Assembly (NCBI RefSeq): GCF_030657435.1
Contig: NZ_JAUTWS010000005.1
Location: forward strand, 62,001 to 126,000
DNA: 64,000 nucleotides
From: Paracraurococcus lichenis
Lineage (GTDB): Bacteria; Pseudomonadota; Alphaproteobacteria; Acetobacterales; Acetobacteraceae
Direction of reading: 5' to 3'
Shown: in pieces, positions 1 to 8,758 of the stretch
How the letters are laid out: each line of letters starts with the position of its first letter
Numbering within the stretch: position 1 is the stretch's first letter
Translations under genes and position numbers: made by a program
Notes under the pieces: generated by a model
Seen by the model: only the letters and a program-made list of their open reading frames with translations
What the model was told of the DNA's origin: nothing
Databases searched by the model: none

Positions 1-2
1 CC

Positions 3-659
3 TGCGAGGACGCCCGCGTCATCGGCTTCGAGTATCTGGCCTTCACCGCGGCCTTCCCGAAGATGCTGTCCGCCTTGTGCGCCCGGGTCGACGACGACGG
101 CATGCGCGCCCTGCTCGTCGAGATCCTCCACTCGGAACTCGGCTCGGGGAACCCGGAGAACGCGCATGCCAGGCTGTTCGTGCGGCTGCTCGCGAGCTGC
201 CTCGACGCGCAGGAGGTGACGCGCGCCCTCGCCGAACGGCCGCAGGGCCGGCTTCCCTCGACCCGGGACTTCCTGCGCGGGTTGCAGGCCCTCTACGCCG
301 AGGCGCCGCTGTCCAGGGCGCTCGGCGCGCAGTACGCGCTGGAATTCCAGGCCGACAACATGCTCGAGAGCCTCTCGCGGGGCTTCCACGCCATGCGCCT
401 CGACGAGAGGAACCTCGAATTCTTCCGGGTCCACGAAGTGGAGGAGAAGGACCATATCCGCCTGATGCAGATCGCCCTGCAGCGCCTGCTCCACAACGGC
501 GAGGACAAGGAGGAACTGATGCAGGGCGCGCAGGCCTGCACCGGCCTGTTCAGCGCCTTCTGGCACGGCATCGGCGAGGCGCTCGCGCGGGCGAGCCCCG
601 CCGCAGCGCCCGCCCGCGGCCCGTCGCCCGACGGCATGCCGGCCGGCCCCCGCAACTGA
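3..659 (+). CDS. Heme-oxygenase-fold diiron (TenA/PqqC-like) protein, 5' partial
   Basis: The frame is open from the left edge (first full codon at base 3) to the stop at 657-659, so the N-terminus is outside the window; 218 residues are visible. The protein looks all-helical. It carries acidic/histidine helix motifs expected of the heme-oxygenase-like diiron oxidase superfamily: EILHSELGSG, then NAHARLF, then EFQADNM, and finally HEVEEKDHIRLM, where E, D and H residues on facing helices would bind iron. Members of this fold oxidise or cleave small substrates, or act in cofactor metabolism, and the sequence does not say which. The last 25 residues are Pro/Ala-rich and probably disordered. An ATG at 63 exists, but the conserved helix containing FEYLAFTAAFPK lies upstream of it, so that is not the true start. 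The neighbour, 128 bp away, is convergent and unrelated. Confidence 0.68.
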   Translation, partial: CEDARVIGFEYLAFTAAFPKMLSALCARVDDDGMRALLVEILHSELGSGNPENAHARLFVRLLASCLDAQEVTRALAERPQGRLPSTRDFLRGLQALYAEAPLSRALGAQYALEFQADNMLESLSRGFHAMRLDERNLEFFRVHEVEEKDHIRLMQIALQRLLHNGEDKEELMQGAQACTGLFSAFWHGIGEALARASPAAAPARGPSPDGMPAGPRN

Positions 660-786
660 CCGTCGGCCACGGGCGCGCCGATGCGCCGCCCGATGCGTCC
701 TGCCGGGTCACCCGGCCGGTGACGGCGCCCGACCAGGCGCCGGCACCGTCGGGGCGAAAGCCGCGCCGGCTTTCGTCCCGGGCGGA

Positions 787-2643
787 TCAGCCGACGGGCG
801 AGCCGGCCTGGACGGCTCGGCCCGGGCGCCGTTCGCCGGGGACGGCAAGCCGCGGCTGCCTGGCCTGGCGGTGCCGGTCCGCCTCGCCATCCGCATGCGC
901 CTGCCGCCAGGCCAGGAAATCCCCGGCCGCCATGGGACGCGCGAAGAGATAGCCCTGCGCCTCGTTGCAGGACGCGGCCACCAGGAAGTCCCGCACCTCG
1001 GCATCCTCCACGCCTTCCGCCACCACCTCGTAGCCGAGGTCGTGCGACAGCAGGATCATGGTGGAGACCAGCGCCTGCTTGCGATCGTCGGACATCAGCC
1101 CGCGCATGAAGGACTGGTCGATCTTCACCACCTGCGCCGGCAGGCGCTGCAGGTAGGAGAGGCTGCTGTGGCCCGTGCCGAAATCGTCGATCGCCAGGCG
1201 GATCCCGGCGCCGGCGAGGGCTTCCAGCACCGCGAGGGCCTGCCCGGCATCCTCCATCACCGTGCTCTCCGTCACCTCGAGCTCCAGGCAGTCGGGGGAC
1301 AGGCGGTGCCGCCGCAAGCCATCCAGCACGCGGCCCGGCAGGTCGCGCTCGGCCAGGTTGGCGGCGGAGACGTTCACCGAGAGCTGCAGGTCGAGCCCGG
1401 CCTCCCGCCAGGCCGCGAGCTGCCGCATCGCCGCCTCCAGCACCCAGGCGGTCGCCGGCCGGGCCATCGAGGTCTGCTCGACCAGCGGCATGAACTCGCC
1501 CGGCGAGACCTCGCCGAGGGCCGGGTGCCGCCAGCGCAGCAGCGCCTCGCCACCGCGGCAGGCACCGCTGGCGAGGTCGATGCGCGGCTGGAAGACGAGC
1601 CGCAGCTCGTCGGGCCGCTCCAGCGCCTGGGCGAAATCCTGCAGCAGGCCGAAGCGACGCCGATGCGCCGCGTCCTGGGCCGAGGAATGGATGCCGATCC
1701 GCCCCTCCGAGCCACGGGCATCCTGCGCCGCGCCATGCGCGGTCCGCAGCACGTCGCGCGGCGCGGTCTCGCCCAGCCGGAAGGGCGCGAGCCCGGCGGC
1801 CAGCCCGGCCATGAGATGCGGGCTGGCGACCTCGGCCAGCCGGTCCAGCATGCGCCGCATCGCCACGGTGCAGCCCGGTTCCGCGAGGTCGGGCGGGGCG
1901 ACGAAGGCGAACTGCGTCGCCGCGACATGATAGGCCTTGCAGCCCGCCGGCATCGCCGCGCGGAGGATGCGCCCAGCCAGCCGGATCATGTCGTCGAGAT
2001 AGACGGAGCCCATGACCCGCACCGCGGCGCTCAGCCGCTCCGGGCTGGCGAGGTCGATCAGCACGGCAATGCGCGGCTCGCCCGGCGGCCGGTCGCGGGC
2101 CATGTCCTCGAGATCCTCGAGGAACTGGATGCGGTTCGGCATGCCGCTCAGCGGATCGACCCGGCCGAAGGCGTGCTGCAGCTCGATCTGCGCCATCACC
2201 ATGGCCGCGAGATCGGCCAGTGCCGCCATCTCCTCCGGCGTCGCCGCGCGCGGCTCGGGCCCGACGACGCACATCGCGCCGAGGCCGAAGCCCTCCCGCG
2301 TCAGCAGCGGGGCGCCGGCATAGAAGCGGGCGCCGCTGCCGGCGAGCGGGCTGTCATGGTAACGGGCATCCGTCAGCAGGTCCGGAACCACCAGGCAGTC
2401 CCGGCTCTCGGCGACCAGGGCGCAGGGCGCCTTCTCGCGCGGGAGGCCGGTATGGCTGACGCCGACGCGCGACTTGAACCACTGGCGGTCAAAGTCGGTC
2501 AGCGAGACCGCGGCGATCGGCAGCCGGAAGAGCTGCGCCGCCATGCGGGTGATCCGGTCAAAGGATTCGCTCGGCGGCGTATCCAGCAAGTCCAGCATGC
2601 GCAGCGCGTCGAGGCGTGCCGCTTCCGTCCGTTCGTCGATCAT
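787..2643 (-). CDS. GAF / degenerate GGDEF / EAL cyclic-di-GMP phosphodiesterase
   Basis: A 618-residue cytoplasmic signalling protein. Residues about 20-155 form a GAF sensor domain. Residues about 160-325 resemble a GGDEF domain, but the signature loop is replaced (the equivalent stretch reads HVAATQFAFV near 239-248), so diguanylate cyclase activity is unlikely. Residues about 335-590 are an EAL domain with its catalytic signatures: EAL in GGEALLRW at 366-368, then NVSAANL, IDDFGTGHSS, VKIDQSFM and VAEGVED. Family knowledge says such a domain hydrolyses cyclic di-GMP, with the degenerate GGDEF possibly acting as a GTP-sensing regulatory domain. There are no membrane segments or signal peptide, so the GAF ligand should be intracellular. 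The ATG at 2643 places the GAF domain immediately at the N-terminus. Cyclic di-GMP is the classical activator of cellulose synthase, and a cellulose operon ends this window, but a functional link is only inference. Confidence 0.9.
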   Translation of the reverse strand: MIDERTEAARLDALRMLDLLDTPPSESFDRITRMAAQLFRLPIAAVSLTDFDRQWFKSRVGVSHTGLPREKAPCALVAESRDCLVVPDLLTDARYHDSPLAGSGARFYAGAPLLTREGFGLGAMCVVGPEPRAATPEEMAALADLAAMVMAQIELQHAFGRVDPLSGMPNRIQFLEDLEDMARDRPPGEPRIAVLIDLASPERLSAAVRVMGSVYLDDMIRLAGRILRAAMPAGCKAYHVAATQFAFVAPPDLAEPGCTVAMRRMLDRLAEVASPHLMAGLAAGLAPFRLGETAPRDVLRTAHGAAQDARGSEGRIGIHSSAQDAAHRRRFGLLQDFAQALERPDELRLVFQPRIDLASGACRGGEALLRWRHPALGEVSPGEFMPLVEQTSMARPATAWVLEAAMRQLAAWREAGLDLQLSVNVSAANLAERDLPGRVLDGLRRHRLSPDCLELEVTESTVMEDAGQALAVLEALAGAGIRLAIDDFGTGHSSLSYLQRLPAQVVKIDQSFMRGLMSDDRKQALVSTMILLSHDLGYEVVAEGVEDAEVRDFLVAASCNEAQGYLFARPMAAGDFLAWRQAHADGEADRHRQARQPRLAVPGERRPGRAVQAGSPVG

Positions 2644-2811
2644 GGGCCCAGGGGCTGCTTTGGCGGCCGCATCCTGCGACGTCTCGGGATGGTTGTGGTC
2701 CGGCGCTGTGCCTCAACCGCCCACCCAGGGCAGCCGGCGCAGGCCGGAGGGAGCCGCGACCCCGCCCTGCCCTGCCTCGCCGACCTCGGGACAGGGCGCG
2801 CCCCGGGCCGC

Positions 2812-3858
2812 TCAGCCCGCCGGCACGCCCTTGCTGGTGCTGTACTCGAAATGCAGCGCCTCCCCCGGGAAGACCCGGGGGTGGATGGCATGCGCGGCCA
2901 TCGCCGCCTCGGAGAAGCCCTGCAGGATGAGCTTCAGCTTGCCCGGATAGGTCGCGATGTCGCCGATGGCATGGACGCCGGGCAGGTTGGTTTCGCAGGT
3001 CGCCGGGTTGACCGCGACATGGCTGCGCTCCAGCCCCAGCCCCCAGTCGGCGATGGGGCCGAGTTCCATGGACAGGCCGTAGAAGGGCAGCAGGTGGTCT
3101 GCCGGGACGCTCCTGGTCTCACCCTTCATGGTCGAGAGCACGACGCCCGTCAGGCGCGAGCCGTCTCCCTCCAGCCCGTGCAACTGGTAGGGGATGGCCA
3201 TCTCCACCTCGCCGCGCGCCGCCGCCTGGTCGAGCCGCGCCGCGCTCTCGGGCGCCGCGCGGAATTTCGGCCGGCGATGCACCACGGTGACCTTCGCCGC
3301 CACCTCCTTGAGGCTCAGCGCCCAGTCCACCGCGCTGTCGCCGCCGCCGGCGATGACCACGCGCGCCCCGCGGAAATCCTCCCGCCGCGCCACCAGGTAG
3401 CGCACGGCGCCCGAGGCCTCGTAGCCCGCAAGGCCCTCGAGCGGCGGGCGGTTCGGGCCGAAGGCGCCGGCGCCGGCGGCCAGGATCACCGCCTTGGCGC
3501 GGATATGGTCGCCGGCGCTGGTGGCGATCTCCCATTCGCCGTCCAGTTCCCGCAGCCGCTCGACGCGCCGGCCGAGCAGGTAGAGCGGCGTGAAGGGCGC
3601 CGCCTGCGCCTCCAGCCTCTCGATCAGCGCCGCACCCTCGATCTGCGGGTGCGCGGGGATGTCGAAGATCGGCTTCTCCGGATAGAGCGCGCTGCACTGC
3701 CCGCCGATGGCGTCCAGCGCGTCCACCACCACGCAGCGCATGCGCAGCATGCCGCATTCGAAGACGGCGAAGAGCCCGACGGGCCCCGCGCCGATCACCG
3801 CCACATCCGTCTCGACGCTCACGCCCGAGGCGCGCATGCCGCTCACTCCCGCCGTCAT
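2812..3858 (-). CDS. Ferredoxin-NADP reductase, thioredoxin-reductase-like type (FNR type 2)
   Basis: A 348-residue NAD(P)/FAD-dependent oxidoreductase. An N-terminal FAD-binding Rossmann motif, VIGAGPVGLFAV, lies near residue 20, and a second nucleotide-binding motif, VVIAGGGDSAVDWAL, lies in the middle. The C-terminal FAD contact is in HAIGDIATYPGKLKL. The fold resembles bacterial thioredoxin reductase, but no redox CxxC occurs in the NADPH domain, which points to the YumC-type ferredoxin/flavodoxin-NADP reductase. It would pass electrons between NADPH and small iron-sulfur proteins in the cytoplasm. ATG 3858 has a GGGGAAGG stretch upstream; ATG 3837 is an alternative only seven codons later. 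It is divergent from tsaE, with 86 bp between the starts. It could in principle serve the P450 at 40.6 kb, but nothing in the sequence ties them together. Confidence 0.88.
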   Translation of the reverse strand: MTAGVSGMRASGVSVETDVAVIGAGPVGLFAVFECGMLRMRCVVVDALDAIGGQCSALYPEKPIFDIPAHPQIEGAALIERLEAQAAPFTPLYLLGRRVERLRELDGEWEIATSAGDHIRAKAVILAAGAGAFGPNRPPLEGLAGYEASGAVRYLVARREDFRGARVVIAGGGDSAVDWALSLKEVAAKVTVVHRRPKFRAAPESAARLDQAAARGEVEMAIPYQLHGLEGDGSRLTGVVLSTMKGETRSVPADHLLPFYGLSMELGPIADWGLGLERSHVAVNPATCETNLPGVHAIGDIATYPGKLKLILQGFSEAAMAAHAIHPRVFPGEALHFEYSTSKGVPAG

Positions 3859-3944
3859 CGGCGCCTTCCCCGCAGACGCCGCGCGTCCTACAGGAGAAGC
3901 GCGCGGCGACCAAGCCCGCAGCCCCCTGCCGGTCCGGGACAGCG

Positions 3945-4415
3945 ATGGACAGCCCGATCACCGTGACGCTGCCCGACCTGGAGGCGACCGGGCGCCTCGC
4001 CGCCCGCATCGCGCCGCTGCTGCGGCCCGGGGATGCCGTGCTGCTGGAGGGCCCGCTGGGGGCGGGCAAAAGCGCTTTCGCCCGCGCCCTGCTGCGGGCG
4101 CTCGCCGGCGACCCGGCGCTGGAGGTCCCCTCCCCCAGCTTCACCCTGGTGCAGAGCTACGACCTCCCGGGCGGGTGGGAAGCGCATCATTTCGACCTCT
4201 ACCGGCTGGAGGGGCCGGGCGACCTGACGGAGCTGGGCTGGGAGGAGGCGCGGCGCGGCCTGGTGCTGGTGGAATGGCCGGAGCGGCTGGGCACCGAGCG
4301 GCCGGGCGGCGCGCTGCTGGTGCGCATGGCCTATGGCGCCGGGGAGGAGGAGCGCGTCGCGACCCTGTCCGGGTGGGAGGGGCGGCCGGGGCCGGGCATC
4401 GGACCCTCGGCCTGA
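3945..4415 (+). CDS. tsaE: tRNA t6A biosynthesis ATPase TsaE
   Basis: A 156-residue P-loop protein. The Walker A motif GPLGAGKSAFAR (about residues 36-47), followed by PSPSFTLVQSY, HFDLYRLE and LVEWPERL, is the TsaE signature set. TsaE is the ATPase that resets the TsaB-TsaD-TsaE machinery that adds threonylcarbamoyl to A37 of ANN-decoding tRNAs, and it acts in the cytoplasm. Length is normal for the family. It begins the housekeeping series continued by amgK, murU, addB, addA and trxA. Here a minus-strand chemoreceptor gene converges on its 3' end (145-bp gap), so it cannot share a simple operon with amgK. Confidence 0.95.
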   Translation: MDSPITVTLPDLEATGRLAARIAPLLRPGDAVLLEGPLGAGKSAFARALLRALAGDPALEVPSPSFTLVQSYDLPGGWEAHHFDLYRLEGPGDLTELGWEEARRGLVLVEWPERLGTERPGGALLVRMAYGAGEEERVATLSGWEGRPGPGIGPSA

Positions 4416-4560
4416 GCGCCGCGCCCCGGGAAGGGCCGACCGCCGGCGCGATGCGTCGGGCGGACCGGCGTAGGCCGCCGCCCGGGCCCCAGCGCATCCG
4501 CTGGCCGGACCGGCACCGCCGCCCGACAGTCGCAGGGCGACGGCGCCGCGGCGCCCGGCC

Positions 4561-6717
4561 TCAGGCCGCGCGCCCGCCCTCGCCGCGCAGCCGCGCGACC
4601 AGCCCGGACAGCTCGCCGCGCAGGGCCTCGCCCTGCCGCGCCACGGCCTCGGCACCGCTGCGGAACTCCCGCAGCGCCGCCGTCGTCCCGTCGACGCTCG
4701 CGGTCACCCGGCCGACGCCCGCCGAGACCTCGTCGGTGCGCCGCGCCGCCTCGGTCACGTTGCGCGCGATCTCCCGCGTCGCCGCCCCCTGCTCCTCCAC
4801 CGCCGCGGCGATGGTGGTGGCGATCTCGCTCGATCGGGCGACGGTGCCGCCGATGCTGCGGATCGCCTCGACCGCCTGGCCCGTCGCGGCCTGCATGTCG
4901 GTGATCTGCCGGCCGATCTCCTCGGTCGCCCTGGCGGTCTGGGCGGCCAGGGTCTTGACCTCGCTCGCCACCACCGCAAAGCCCTTGCCGGCCTCGCCGG
5001 CGCGCGCCGCCTCGATCGTCGCATTGAGCGCCAGCAGGTTGGTCTGGCCGGCGATGTCGCCGATCAGCCGCACCACGTCGCCGATCCGGCCCGCCCCCTC
5101 GGCGAGGGCGCGCACGGTGCCGTCGGTCGCCTCGGCCTCCGCCGCCGCCCGCCTGGCCACCTCCGCCGCCTCGGCCACCTGCCGGGTGATCTCGCCGATG
5201 CTGGCCGCCATCTCCTCGGCCGCCGCCGCCACGGTCTGCACGTTGCCGCTGGCCTGGGCGGCACCGGCCGCCGCCTGGGCCGCCTCCGTCGCCGTCGCGC
5301 CCGCCCCCCGGGCCAGGTCCTCCACCGTCCCGTCCAGCCGCGACGCCGCGGTGACGAGCGTGCCGGCGATGCCGCCGAGCGCCCGCTCAACGTCCTCCGC
5401 CAGGGCAAGCTGCGCCGAGCGGCGCTCGCCCTCGGCCCGGGCGCGCATCGCCTCTGCCTCGGCCTCCAGGGCACGGGCGCGGCGGGCGCCGTCGCGGAGC
5501 GTGATCAACGCCGCCGCCAGCGCGCCGATCTCGTCGCCGCGGCCGGCCGCGGAGACCTCCGTGTCCAGGTCGCCTGCCGCCATCCGCGCCGTCTCCGCGC
5601 CAAGGTTGGCGAGCGGCCGGAGGACGCGCCGCGCCACCACCCAGGCCGCCGCCCCGGCGGCCGCCAGCCCGATGAGCAGCAGGCCCGCCGCCGTCGCCAG
5701 GTCGGTGCGCGCGCCGTCCACGATCTCCCCGGCACGCGCCTCGCTCGCCCGCCCCGCGGCGTGCATCACCTCGAGCAGCGTGCCGAGCTGCGGCGTGGTC
5801 GTGGCGACGTAGCGGGTGCTGTCCATCGGGTAGCGCCCGCCCGGCGCCTCCGCGCCCTTCTGCACCATCTCGTCAGCGAGGCGGCGGAAGGCCTCGAAAT
5901 ACTCGCCCCGCGCCGCGCGGACCGCCGCGCGCAGCGCCGGATGCGTCGCCGGATCGGCCTCCGGCGCCAGGACGCCGATCTGCTGCCAGATCAGGTCGAC
6001 GCGGGAGCGGATGGCGGCATTCGCCGCCACCCGGTCGGCCGCGACGGGCTGGCCGGCGGCGATCGCCGAGGCGATGTTGGAACGCTCGAACCCGGCCGTG
6101 TCGCGGGCGCGCCAGCCGAGCTCCTTCACCACGGCGAGCCGGGCGAGCACCGGATCGGCCGCAGCGACGGCGTGCGAGGCGGCGAACCAGAGGTTCAGCG
6201 CCGCATTGACCGAGGCCGTGATGGTCGGGATGAAGTCGCGCCGCAGCGCCTCGTCGCGCTGCTCGCGCGGCAGGCGGATCGCCTCGTCCGCCCGGCGGCG
6301 GAAGCCATCCGCCCGCTCCAGCGCGCTCCGCAGCTCGGCCAGCAGGGTCTCGCGGCCGTAGAATTCCTCGATCGAGAGCACCGCCAGCCCGGGTGCGAAA
6401 TTCGCCGCCACCGCGGCGCGCCGGCGGGCGATCTCCGCCAGGTCCTCCGACGTCGCCGGGCCCGGCGCCTGCAGCGCGTTGTTGGTGGCGAGGCGCTCCA
6501 TCAGCACCTCGAACAGGCCGGCGGCGAAGCGGTTGGCGGCCTCGTCCGCCTGCCGCGCCGCCTGCGCCGCCGCGAGCGCCTGCCAGCCGTTCCGCACCTG
6601 CCAGCCGAGCCCGCAGGCGATCACCACCGTCAGCGCGAGGATGGCGCCGAGCAGCGCGTGGCGGATCGTGAGCCCGGCACGTGACGTCCGGGTCGCGGCA
6701 GACGGATCAGGCGGCAT
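4561..6717 (-). CDS. Methyl-accepting chemotaxis protein
   Basis: A 718-residue inner-membrane chemoreceptor. A short cytoplasmic tail is followed by a first membrane helix (about residues 17-42). An Ala/Arg-rich periplasmic helical sensor of about 290 residues follows, then a second helix (about 335-357, containing [17 protein letters not shown]), a HAMP linker, and a long coiled-coil signalling domain. The signalling hairpin is intact: [20 protein letters not shown] followed by [14 protein letters not shown], which is the tip that contacts CheA and CheW. The ligand is unknown; the sensor resembles the helical-bundle class. Many Ala, Glu and Gln residues flank the tip, as needed for methylation, but no C-terminal CheR-tethering pentapeptide is present. 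No other chemotaxis gene is in the window, so this is an orphan receptor. It lies inside the tsaE-amgK junction and is divergent from amgK (171-bp gap). Confidence 0.95.
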   Translation of the reverse strand: MPPDPSAATRTSRAGLTIRHALLGAILALTVVIACGLGWQVRNGWQALAAAQAARQADEAANRFAAGLFEVLMERLATNNALQAPGPATSEDLAEIARRRAAVAANFAPGLAVLSIEEFYGRETLLAELRSALERADGFRRRADEAIRLPREQRDEALRRDFIPTITASVNAALNLWFAASHAVAAADPVLARLAVVKELGWRARDTAGFERSNIASAIAAGQPVAADRVAANAAIRSRVDLIWQQIGVLAPEADPATHPALRAAVRAARGEYFEAFRRLADEMVQKGAEAPGGRYPMDSTRYVATTTPQLGTLLEVMHAAGRASEARAGEIVDGARTDLATAAGLLLIGLAAAGAAAWVVARRVLRPLANLGAETARMAAGDLDTEVSAAGRGDEIGALAAALITLRDGARRARALEAEAEAMRARAEGERRSAQLALAEDVERALGGIAGTLVTAASRLDGTVEDLARGAGATATEAAQAAAGAAQASGNVQTVAAAAEEMAASIGEITRQVAEAAEVARRAAAEAEATDGTVRALAEGAGRIGDVVRLIGDIAGQTNLLALNATIEAARAGEAGKGFAVVASEVKTLAAQTARATEEIGRQITDMQAATGQAVEAIRSIGGTVARSSEIATTIAAAVEEQGAATREIARNVTEAARRTDEVSAGVGRVTASVDGTTAALREFRSGAEAVARQGEALRGELSGLVARLRGEGGRAA

Positions 6718-6888
6718 GGCTTGGAGGATTCCTTCGGCGGGTATCGTCGTCGGGGTCGTCCTGTAGATCAGGATCCGTTACGATCCACCAAACTCCGGTG
6801 CCTCAACTGCCGCAGGCCGATGGGGGCGTCGCGCGACGCGTGCTTTCCGGCTGACATCCCCGTCCCGTCGGTCCATGACGGGCGCCGC

Positions 6889-7866
6889 ATGCGATACCCC
6901 GACCCCTTCCTGGCCGCCCATGGCTTCGGCGCCGCCGAGCGCCACCCGCTCCCCGCCGATGCCAGCTTCCGCCGCTATGTCCGCCTCGTCGGCGGTCCGC
7001 GCCCGGCCCTGCTGATGGACGCGCCGCCGCCCGAGGACGTCCGCCCCTTCGCGGCGCTGGCCCGCCACCTGCTGGCCGCCGGCCTCTCGGTGCCCGAGAT
7101 CCTGGCCGAGGATGCCGGGGCGGGCTTCCTGCTGATCGAGGATTTCGGCGAGGCGACGCATGCCGGGCTGCTCGATGCCGGCGCCGATCCGGTGCCGCTC
7201 TATACCGAGGCCGCGGAGGCGCTCGCCGCCCTGCACGCCGCCGCGCCGCCGCCCGGCCTGCCGGCCTGGGACGCCGCGGCGATGTCCCGCGCGACGGCGG
7301 CCACCTTCCTCGACTGGTGGTGGCCGGCCGCCTTCGGCCGCGACCCGGCCGAGTCGGTCCGGCAGGACCTGGACGCGGCGATCCACGCCATGCTCGCGCC
7401 CTTCTCGGAGGCGCGCGGCTTCGTCCACCGCGACTATTTCCCGGCCAACCTCATGCGGCTCGAGTCGCGGGAGGGCGCGCGCCGCACCGGCATCCTCGAC
7501 TTCCAGGACGCCGCCCTGGGCCATCCCGCCTATGACGTGATCTCCCTGGTCGAGGATGCGCGGCGGGACGTGGCGCCGGCCACCCGCCGGGCGGCGCTCG
7601 CCGCCTATCTCGCCGCCCGCCCCGGACTCGACCGCGGCGCCTTCCTCGGCGCCATGGCGGCCTGCGGGGCGCAGCGTCACCTGCGCGTCGCCGCGCTCTG
7701 GGTGCGGCTGGAGCGGCGGGACGGCAAGCCGCAATACCTCCGGCACGGCCCGCGCTGCTGGGCGCTGCTGGCACGGTCCCTGTCACAGCCGGCCTGCGCG
7801 CCGCTGCACGACTTCCTCGACCGCCACGTGCCGGAGGAGATGCGGCGCAACCCGGCGCCGGGCTGA
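6889..7866 (+). CDS. amgK: N-acetylmuramate/N-acetylglucosamine 1-kinase (AmgK-type phosphotransferase)
   Basis: A 325-residue aminoglycoside-phosphotransferase-fold kinase. The catalytic loop HRDYFPANLM and the metal-binding ILDFQDAALGHPAYDV segment are both intact. The upstream gene context and the nucleotidyltransferase directly downstream match the AmgK-MurU pair. In that pair AmgK phosphorylates recovered MurNAc at the anomeric position and MurU makes UDP-MurNAc, recycling peptidoglycan sugars and bypassing fosfomycin-sensitive de novo synthesis. I chose ATG 6889 because the conserved N-terminus (DPFLAAHGFG) begins there. The open frame continues to 6721, but those 56 extra codons look like leader, not protein. 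The only uncertainty is substrate: the APH fold alone is not specific, and the assignment leans on the neighbour. Confidence 0.85.
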   Translation: MRYPDPFLAAHGFGAAERHPLPADASFRRYVRLVGGPRPALLMDAPPPEDVRPFAALARHLLAAGLSVPEILAEDAGAGFLLIEDFGEATHAGLLDAGADPVPLYTEAAEALAALHAAAPPPGLPAWDAAAMSRATAATFLDWWWPAAFGRDPAESVRQDLDAAIHAMLAPFSEARGFVHRDYFPANLMRLESREGARRTGILDFQDAALGHPAYDVISLVEDARRDVAPATRRAALAAYLAARPGLDRGAFLGAMAACGAQRHLRVAALWVRLERRDGKPQYLRHGPRCWALLARSLSQPACAPLHDFLDRHVPEEMRRNPAPG

Positions 7867-7951
7867 CGGCGGTGGGGGGTGTTCCCACCCGGGCCGCTCA
7901 CGGGTTAGGAGATTGCCTGTCCCCCGCCACCAGCCGCCGGAGTGCCGCCGC

Positions 7952-8680
7952 GTGATCACGCTCACCCATGGCATGGTCCTCGCCGCCGGCCTCGGCCTGC
8001 GCATGCGCCCGCTGACCGAGACCACCGCCAAGCCGCTGCTCCGGCTGCATGGCCGCAGCCTGCTCGACCATGCGCTGGACCGGCTGGAGGCGGCGGGCGT
8101 CGAGAAGGCGGTGGTGAACGCCCACTGGCATGCCGACCAGGTGGCGGATGCGGTCGCCGGCCGCGCCGCGCCGCGGGTCACGCTGCAACGCGAACAGGTG
8201 CTGCTGGAAACCGGCGGTGGCGTGGCGAAGGCCCTGCCGCTGCTGGGCGAGGGTCCCTTCGCGGTGGTGAACGGCGACAGCATGTGGCTGGACGGGCCGC
8301 GCCAGGCCCTGCTGCGCATGGCCGCGGTCTTCGATCCGGAGGCGATGGACGCGCTGCTGCTGGTGGTCCGCGGCGCGCAGGTGGAGGGCGATATCGGCCG
8401 GGGCGACTTCCTGCTCGACCCCTATGGCCGCGTGCGCCGGCCGCGGGAGCGCGAGCTGGCCCCCTATGTCTACGCCGGCGTGCAGATCCTGGCGCCGCAC
8501 CTGGTGCGGGACGTGCCGGAGGGGCCTTTCAGCCTCAACATCCTCTATGATCGCGCCATCGACTCGGGGCGGCTCTACGCGCTGGTGCATGACGGGGTCT
8601 GGTTCCATCTCTCGACGCCGCCCGACCTGGACCGCGCCGAGGCCGCGATGCAGGCGGGGCTGGTCCGCGCGCCGTTCTGA
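7952..8680 (+). CDS. murU: N-acetylmuramate-1-phosphate uridylyltransferase MurU
   Basis: A 242-residue sugar-phosphate nucleotidyltransferase. The N-terminal nucleotide-binding motif MVLAAGLGLRMRPLT, the lysine of AKPLL, the LETGGGVAKALP loop and the VVNGDSMW acidic metal site are characteristic of the MurU/GlmU-N fold. It should convert MurNAc-1-phosphate plus UTP to UDP-MurNAc in the cytoplasm. I chose GTG 7952, which gives a seven-residue lead (VITLTHG) before MVLAAG; ATG 7973 inside that motif would cut the beta strand. It follows amgK by 85 bp on the same strand and is followed 78 bp later by addB, the usual alphaproteobacterial order. Confidence 0.88.
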   Translation: MITLTHGMVLAAGLGLRMRPLTETTAKPLLRLHGRSLLDHALDRLEAAGVEKAVVNAHWHADQVADAVAGRAAPRVTLQREQVLLETGGGVAKALPLLGEGPFAVVNGDSMWLDGPRQALLRMAAVFDPEAMDALLLVVRGAQVEGDIGRGDFLLDPYGRVRRPRERELAPYVYAGVQILAPHLVRDVPEGPFSLNILYDRAIDSGRLYALVHDGVWFHLSTPPDLDRAEAAMQAGLVRAPF

Positions 8681-8758
8681 GCGCGTGACCCCTTTGCTGA
8701 GAGGCATGCCCGGCCTGCACCCGCCGCAGGCGGCCGGGAGCCTGGGCGCACCGCTGCA

